Shown here: piece by piece, positions 42,177-48,564 of the stretch
How the letters are laid out: each line of letters opens with the position of its first letter
Numbering within the stretch: the first letter of the stretch is position 1
Assembly: GCA_015680685.1 (NCBI GenBank)
Contig: MNCI01035238.1
Span: 418,065-466,628, forward strand
DNA length: 48,564 nt
Source: Gnetum montanum
Lineage: Eukaryota > Streptophyta > Gnetopsida > Gnetales > Gnetaceae
Direction of reading: 5' to 3'
The notes under the pieces: model-generated
The model's database searches: none
Told to the model about the DNA's origin: nothing
The model's input: only the letters and a program-made list of their open reading frames with translations
Made by a program: the position numbers and the translations under genes

Positions 42177-44366
42177 TTTTTGAGAGATGGTCAGATCCAT
42201 GATTTGTATATTTCTTGGGAGATTAAATTAACTCTAGAACTTGAGTCTAATAGAGACTTTCATAATGTGTTTCCTATAATATGCAAGTAAATTAAGAGGC
42301 TTTGAAGATCTATTCTTTTTATGAGAAGATTGCTTACTTTAATCCAATCAATAATAATGTGGGTTAGCATAGTAGTATGTGCATTTGGACTTTGATTTGA
42401 AGGCAACTCATGTGTAATATTAGAGGTTCTTGAAATTGGTGTGGGATCCATAGCCATTGATGGTTGCATGGGTTTAGATGAATTGACAAGTTTGAAGAAA
42501 GCACATTTCTAAGGCCTATGCTTAAAATTACTTGAATTGGTATCCACATCCATATATATGATTCTAGTAGCATTTTTCAAATATGGTTGTGAAGGTATCT
42601 CATCCTACATATATGGAGGTGGCACTGAAGAAAAAGGAGTATGCAATTATTGAGAGTGTAAGAGAGATGGATGTGAAGGATAAGGGTGTGATTTAGCTCT
42701 AGGAGTGGAAAGCATGTGGTATTCTATTGGATAGTAGAAGTTGGAGGAATGCATTTGAGTAGTTACATTAGTTAGAGAAATAGGTTATTAGACATAATAT
42801 TCAAAAGATTCTAGTTGCCGATAAGGATATTGTTGTCTTGGTGGTGGAATCTCCTTCAACTATGGGTTTTGCCACTACTAGTAATACTACTCTCGAGGTT
42901 GAGGTGAAGCTTTACTTGGATAGTATTATTAATTATAAAACTACATGTAGCTACCTTGTAGATAAGACAATCTCTTGGGCATATGCTTTTTGATGAACTT
43001 CTAATTCCTTGCATATGCCCTTGATTATTATAAATTATACATGATAGGGTAACATTCCTTAGGATGTGCATATTGATAAAATTCACATCCATCTTGATCC
43101 CTTGAATTTGAGTTAGCAACCTCCTTCACAGTAACAACTTTTCATTTTCCTTTTCTATATATGTTCTTCCTTATTTTCTTTTTCTTTTTCTTATCCTTAT
43201 ATTGTGAAATTTCTTGTTTTATTTTATCCTCCACTATTTTAAGCACAATTGTAAATTATTCATCAATTAAATCTTACATTTTTTCATCTTTATCACAGTT
43301 TTTGAAATAAATTTTCTTATTGGCATAGTATTTCATTAAATCACCTCCTACATAGGTTATTCATCTTTCCTTTTGTGACATGCACGTACATTCCTTTTTC
43401 AAAGAGAGGGATCTTTGTTGTAGTCTTCTATACTTTCTCTCTTTTCTTTAGCTCTTTCTCCTCTTTAGTACCAAGTTAATTAACCTTTGGATCTAATGGA
43501 CTTCATTTTTGATAGTCTTCCTTGGGCATAGACCCTAAGAGTTTCTCTTGTTTTGTTTTCGAGGCCATCTAGTATATGCCTCAACTACTCCCTTTGAGAG
43601 AAGTTAGGGCTTGGGAAATTATGCAATAACAAGTGATATTTGTTGAAGGTGACATTAAGGGATTTATAAATGCCTTGTTTCTATCATTGAATCTATTTTT
43701 TCAAGTTGGATACTCTGGAGTATGTTTGATATTTATTATGAAATAACTCCAACATGATACTCCATATTCTAATTGATTGTAGTTCCAAGGATTGGTACAA
43801 GCCCTCCAATTCATTTATGAATGTTCTCGAAAATAATTTGAGCTTTTTCTAATCATTCTCTCTATTCTGTAAGGCATAAGCATCATGGAAGACCTATAAA
43901 TTATGTTGTAGGTCCACATAATAACATTAAATTTGTGAATGTTGTTCATTTCAAGCCTCTTTATGAAAATATCCCTTTAATGCCTAGTTGAATCATAAAC
44001 AAAATCCTTGATTTTAATCATGCTTTTAGTGGAAAGTAAGAGTTCATCATAATCACCACATTCATCAGGGTTTTTATCATGACCATTGTCCTTTTATGCT
44101 ACATATTATACCCTTTTCTATGTTTATGTTCATGGTCTCTATCTCTATCAAGATCATAGTTACCATCCCTAACTCCATTCCTACTCTATTATCTTTTATT
44201 ATTATCACCAAGTTATTCTTCTTGACCTCTTCTTCATGGTTTATGCTTATTCTCATTAGAGTTTGACAATGAGGATCAGGGGATGGGGAACTAGGAGAGC
44301 CATGTTATCTTGCTCCCCAACCATAACCTATTTGGTTATCTTTGGGTGGTCTACTAGAAGACCTAT
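42177..44366 (-). pseudogene. gag: E5 protease active-site region and gag
   Basis: On the minus strand: the protease active site near 42225-42255 reads LLDSSS, with Gly lost. After it the codon that is TAG in E1, E2 and E4 is TGG (Trp). Upstream, HIIIDWIKVSNL (42260-42370) matches HAIIDWIKAGYL of E2. Gag pieces follow: the decayed Cys/His motif near 43060, the spacer (43200-43300), capsid counterparts near 43560-43760 and an Arg/Asp/Ser-rich region near 44060-44280. Gag is cut at 44366 by E3. Confidence 0.75.
44362..44366. repeat. Presumed target duplication of E3 (one copy visible)
   Basis: CCTAT precedes the TGATGAG end of the LTR. There is no primer site on this side, so this LTR is a 3' LTR next to E5 sequence; the partner copy lies outside the window. 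Confidence 0.5.
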
Positions 44367-45198
44367 TGATGAGTGGTGAGGTACCCCTACACTCAACCAT
44401 ATGAATACGAGCATTTTCATGCGCGATCCGGTCGAACTCTGCAGACGGACTAGTTGTGGCACCTAGACAATTATCCTTAGGTCACAGTTCATTGTCTTCC
44501 CACCTGGACTAGTATTATATTTTTCACATATGGTTTAGTCCAGAGTGAGGTGTATGATAGGTTCCTAATCTAATGCTACTCCTGAAGGCAATGGAAAGTA
44601 ATATAATCTAAGCTAGGAGGAAAAGGGTAAGAGAATCTAATCTAGCCTAAGTGCGATGAGCATCCGTTCCTTGATTATCCGTACACATCTTGGACTTCAT
44701 GCATGACTACCACTGGGATTACCAAGTGTAGATCCTAGGTATGCTACTGGGATACCAAGTAGTCACACTTAAATGCTCGTAATCAAGTCGTACTCATTCT
44801 GCGTTGCTAGGAGATAAGGGTGAGAGAGAACCTAATTAGGAAAGCAGTAAATAATAATTAATTAAATAAATAAACAAAGTGAATACTACAATGATGAAGT
44901 AATATCGATCTTTATTGATGGTCATGTGCGTGTCCAAGTACGTCACACTCGAATAAAGGATGTTGTATAGTTACATTCACCACACTACAGGCAAACACGG
45001 GAAAAAAATCTATCTCTGGAGGGATCAAAATGCCAGAGCTTCGCTACAATCTAACCTATTGTTTTTAAACAAGGGAGAGCCACTTCTTATTTATAGACAT
45101 TGCAGTGGACTGTGATATCACATACACGATATCACAGGGGAAGACGCGATATCGTGGAGGATGTGATATCGTGGCCCATGCAATATCACGTCCCATCA
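44367..45198 (-). repeat. 3' LTR of E3 (832 bp)
   Basis: It starts TGATGAGTGGTGAGG and ends CACGTCCCATCA. It carries the CACTGGGATTACCAAGTG / TACTGGGATACCAAGTAG pair (44711-44765), AATAAA on the minus strand near 44913, TATAAATA at 45088-45095 and five GATATC-type palindromes at 45113-45190. Confidence 0.93.
45088..45095 (-). promoter_or_regulatory. TATA box of the E3 LTR
   Basis: TATAAATA on the minus strand is directly downstream of the GATATC cluster, as in E1. Confidence 0.65.
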
Positions 45199-45230
45199 TA
45201 CCCCCATGACTGAATGAAAACTTATCCTCA
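45199..45230 (-). other. Polypurine-tract region of E3
   Basis: TTCATTCAGTCATGGGGGTA on the minus strand borders the LTR and is identical in type to E1. Confidence 0.65.
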
Positions 45231-45353
45231 AGTTACAGTGATTACATAGTGGATAGGTATGGGATTATTGATGGACAAAGAAATGGGACAATGCCGCAGT
45301 GTGGGAAGAAAACACAACACACGAAATCTGCTACAACTACAAAAATTTGGAAC

Positions 45354-48119
45354 TCATGTAGTTCCTGGTGGTGGTGGCTCCTCCATTGGTGCCTACCCTT
45401 TGTCTTGTGCTCTAGGTTTTGAGGCTTGATGGCATTGAAGTATGGCCTGGAGCTTCTCCTCTTTGGTTCAAGGATCTTGTGTCATCCATGCTAATGTTCC
45501 AATGTTTGACGGAGTCGGCACCTCCCATGGACAGGGTAGTTGCGGAAACATTTGGTTGGCCTGAATGTACCAAGCCGTGAACACCCATTGTTCCTCTTCA
45601 TAGGCTCTGGCTTTGTTCTTGTATTCATGAAGGTCCATTAGCCGTCGATCCAAGTCAGTTGCGACATCTTTTTATCCCTGGTAGCTAGATTTTACCACCT
45701 CCAGTTCAGAATTTGCAACATCTAGTTTCTCTACCAGCTTTTTGCGCTCTACAAATTCTGCTTCATATTTGATGTGGGTGGAAGCTACCTACTGCTCGAG
45801 CTCTGACCTTGGGTGCCTTGCTATTAACATGGCAAGGTTGGCATATCTAAGATTTTCCAACTCCATGTACTCCATTAAGTCCTGGATCTACAGGTCCTGA
45901 TTCTTAACTTCTGCTTGGTGGGTGAAGGCATATGTGTCCAAAATGGCCCACCAATTAGTATGTTAAGCACTGATAATGTTGATTTGGGCCTTGGCCATAT
46001 GGATCTCCTTCCCTAGGATTTGTTTGTACATCCCCACCTGATCACGGAAGTGCTCCTTTAGCTTTTCATGTCGTTTAGCCTCATTCTACCACACGCTTAT
46101 TTCAATCACCGAATTTTGATGAATGTCGCATACCTCCTTCATCGAGAGGGTTCGATTTTCTCTAGCTAAATGGCTCACGTCTCGGTTGACCCAGATGAAT
46201 TACTCTTGTAATTGATAAAATTTTTCATCGAGAACATTCTTTTGCTTCTCTATAGTGATCAACCAAAGGTTGTTAGTAGCAAGCTGTTTGTTTTCTTCTT
46301 GCAAGGCCTTGAGTACCTTAAGATGTGTATGGGTTTGCACTTGTGCTTTGGAGGCATCCCAAATAGCTATCTCCTTTTCTTCCATGACCTTCTTATTCTC
46401 TGTAATTAACTTTGTTAGCTGTTTGGTTCTAAATTTTTCTAGCTACTCTGCGGGAACAAATTGCAAAGGGTCCCACTGTGCTACTTGTAAGGCTACGAGC
46501 TGCTCTTGTAATTTCTGCATTTCAGCTTCAGCATGCTCTACCCTTACTTCTATTAAGACTAGCTTCCCCTTTGTGGAAATGAGGTTTGACTGAATTGCTG
46601 TTACATCCTGAGGGATGTCAAATAGGGACATCATTACTTGTCCTGTTTGAAGCAATCTATCAAGCACATCCTCATGTTCAGTAGGAATCATTGAGGTTTT
46701 GGACAGAGTTTGGGCATCCCATGCTCTTGTAATATCTATCAATGGCACAATAGGTACGTTGAAGGATTCTTTGATGTGGTCTACGACCACATATGCAACT
46801 CCTGCGACATTCTGGTGTTGCATGACCACCACAATGGCCCCTTCACCAGTCTCTAACTGCACCTGGAAAGATGCCGTGTTTCCTGAGATCTGTTGTGACC
46901 ATCTACTATCCCCTCCTCTTGTTTGAATGGATACTTCATCCCTTGTGTGATCTAGTGAAATATTAGGATGCCTAACATCATCGATGACGTGGAAGAGGTT
47001 TGCGTCATCACGAATTCCCCAACTGACCGTCTTAGTGATGGCCCTAAGATGGCTCATCGATGGTCTGTAGTCTTGCAGCGGTGGCAGCTGATCCTGGCCT
47101 GTGCTAGGCCCTGCTTCCTGTTGTTAGCTGGGACTTGTGGTTGGAGGTTGACTAGGTCCAGCCATATGTTCTTCTTCTTGTTCTAGTCCCAGCTCTTAGC
47201 CAGTGCTTTTTCTTGGAGCTAGCCCCTTTAGCAATTTAGCGTATGAAGTAGTCTGGGCTTTCTGGAGGACATCATTGGTGTATCCCCAGATACTAGCACG
47301 TCGGTAAAGCTTTCTAATAAGATAGGGAAAAGGCGGTGCCATCTTCCCTATCTTCCGTTCTTCAAACCACCTTAGGATCTCCATCAAATATAGATGGGGT
47401 AGGTTAGCATTAACATTTTCCATCAACACTACACATTCTCTAGTTGCATACATTGATATTCTTTTGAGGCCCTTTGTGGGGAAGAGGTGATATGTTCCAA
47501 TTTTGAAGTAAACTCTCTCTTTCATCATCAATTCACCAAATTCTTTGTCTTTGCCATAAGCCTTCTCCAACTAATCCTTTCACACAATGGGATCTGAACA
47601 GGTAGATAACTGAGCAACCTGGGGTCCTATATTTGATAGGTTTAACACTTCCGAAATTGCCTGCATAGAGAAGTCAACTGTCACACCACAAATATTAATA
47701 GTGGTGCCTTGCTTCCTATTGTGTCAAAATTGGTACATTTCTCCTAGGTACCAGGCACCACTTTCAAAGAGGATAGGCCAAAAGGGAGATCCTTTCAGGT
47801 GATCCCTAATGGCCTCAGGAGTGAACTCTGAAAATGATTCAAAGTTCAACTCCATAATCACCGCAGCGAATGTGGACTTCTCATGGATAGCCTGAACACA
47901 ATCTTGGGGCAACATGAGTTGTTGTCCTAGTACAGGCACTACAGCAGATCCTCCTTCTGCCTACCTAGACCATCTGGTAGGAGGTTCATCTTGATGAATG
48001 CTAAATGATTGCTCCTCCTGTTCTACATGTTGTTCGGCAGGTCTTTGTCTTCCACCTCTCTGAGCTCGTTTGCTTCCACCTTGGGTAGGACCTTCCTGCT
48101 GTCCACATTTCGGGGCAAT
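45354..48119 (-). pseudogene. Accessory ORF of E3, about 920 codons, stops but no detected frameshift
   Basis: All recognisable segments (first codons at 47939, 47570, 47057, 46385, 45653 and the final stop at 45354-45356) lie in one frame, so the ORF is broken only by about a dozen TAG/TAA/TGA codons. In order: a basic Gln/Arg-rich start (residues 1-60); an N-terminal domain with LNFESFSEFTPEAI and SGAWYLGEMYQF (about 60-135); a helical domain with FKIGTYHLFPTKGLKRIS, NANLPHLYL and PPFPYLIRKLYRRASIW (about 183-300) resembling the putative plant transposon protein family (PF20167-like, inferred); a beta-rich stretch (46600-47000); a long coiled coil (46560-45700) with ENRTLSMKEVCDIHQNSVIE; and a PMEEPPPPGTT end. 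The frame may begin at a 3' splice site (TTGTAG before 48119). There is no signal peptide or membrane helix. Function unknown. Confidence 0.8.
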
Positions 48120-48564
48120 CTACAATCACACAGGCCAAGTGTTAGTAAGGTTGTTTTTGAAGTTAAGTTATACCTTACTGCTTTCCTTAATTAATGATCT
48201 TATGTTATCACATGTGATAGTGCTTGAAAGTTTGTAATAATGAGTCCTGTGACTTAGGTGGTTTCCATTTTAGTTTCCCGGTATACCTAAGGGTTAAATG
48301 ATTTTTAGGCACAATTATTCTAAGTGTTAGAGTTAATTACCCTAGCTGATGTCCTTTGGGTGATGACAAATTTCAAAAAAGGTAAGCACTTTTCGGCAAG
48401 TGTCCCTTCCCCATGACTAAACCGAACACTCCGGGTTCAAGTAGGTTCAAATGGAAGTAAAATCAGAGTACCAACGAGCGAGATAGAGAGAGAAAAGTAA
48501 GGGTCACTTAATCGCAAGTCGTAGAGAAAAATTTCAAAAACTCCCTCGTGTGAATGAAAAAATG
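48120..48564 (-). other. E3 noncoding region upstream of the accessory ORF
   Basis: No gene is seen. In sense direction the right end carries GAGGGAGTTTTTGAAATTTTTC (48520-48545), the counterpart of the sequences downstream of the internal TATA boxes in E4 and E5. The TATA box itself would lie beyond the edge. A TGATTGTAG splice-acceptor-like site precedes the ORF at 48119-48128. Confidence 0.45.

Larger units (their letters stand above)
19256..44366 (-). mobile_element. Element E5: oldest, split host element (two visible blocks 19256-19983 and 36777-44366)
   Basis: Removing E2 and one copy of its ATAGT duplication brings the accessory-ORF fragment next to the conserved noncoding region at 36777-39480. 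That is followed by protease 3' part, hAT-like insertion, protease 5' part and gag. The order matches E4 except that RT, RNase H and integrase are missing between 39480 and 39890. E3 inserted in its gag at 44367, so the 5' end lies outside the window. It has the highest density of stops, in keeping with being the host of all the other insertions. Confidence 0.7.
44367..48564 (-). mobile_element. Element E3: Athila/Tat-like retrotransposon with accessory ORF, runs off the right edge
   Basis: It has a 3' LTR, polypurine tract, a long accessory ORF and the start of the noncoding region upstream of it. Integrase and the rest should lie beyond 48564. It is inserted into E5 gag. Confidence 0.85.

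Noticed and set aside
44367-45198. Treating this LTR as the 5' LTR of E5
   Set aside because: No primer site lies on its left side, where E5 gag continues; the polypurine tract on its right shows that it is the 3' LTR of an element extending right.
45354-48119. Reading the accessory ORF as an envelope gene
   Set aside because: No signal peptide, no membrane anchor and no fusion-peptide-like segment; coiled coil and transposon-protein-like domain fit poorly with env.

Overview
The window reads as nuclear repeat DNA of a plant, most likely one with a large genome. It is AT-rich and almost wholly built from decayed, nested Ty3/gypsy LTR retrotransposons of the Athila/Tat type (non-chromoviral pol, FMDD reverse transcriptase, primer site matching plant tRNA-Asp, 5-bp target duplications). 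I found no intact host gene, no rRNA or tRNA gene and no organellar or bacterial operon. A gymnosperm would fit, but the sequence does not prove it. Nearly all coding sequence is on the minus strand and is broken by stops that look like 5-methylcytosine deamination (CAG to TAG, TGG to TAG or TGA).

Layout. 1-380: remnant of a LINE-type ORF1 zinc-knuckle protein. 2478-3470: truncated LTR plus the C-terminal tail of an accessory ORF (element E0). 5745-6560: copy of a repeat related in inverted orientation to an insertion at 40261-42168. 6640-8060: plus-strand pol fragment (E7), cut by a probable copia LTR at 8061. 8483-18890: element E4, with 3' LTR, accessory ORF, integrase, RNase H, reverse transcriptase, protease and partial gag. 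19256-19983 and 36777-44366: the oldest element, E5, split by insertions. 19989-36771: element E2, complete, with 5-bp duplication ATAGT, inserted in E5. 29450-36587: element E1, complete, with 5-bp duplication CTAAC, inserted in the 5' LTR of E2. 40261-42168: hAT-like insertion with an 8-bp duplication inside the E5 protease. 44367-48564: element E3, inserted in E5 gag and running off the right edge.

The most interesting content is a second, sense-oriented coding unit of about 920 codons between integrase and 3' LTR. It is seen in E3, E4 and E5, with its last codons in E0, and is absent from the sister elements E1 and E2. Its parts are an N-terminal aromatic-rich domain, a middle domain resembling the putative plant transposon protein family, a long coiled coil with a conserved block, and a proline-rich C-terminus. 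In E4 and E5 it is preceded by a TATA box and U3-like motifs resembling those of the LTRs. This suggests a private promoter and a transcript separate from gag-pol.

E1 and E5 both lack RT, RNase H and integrase but keep gag-protease. E2 and E4 keep pol and could once have supplied it in trans. All copies here carry disabling mutations.
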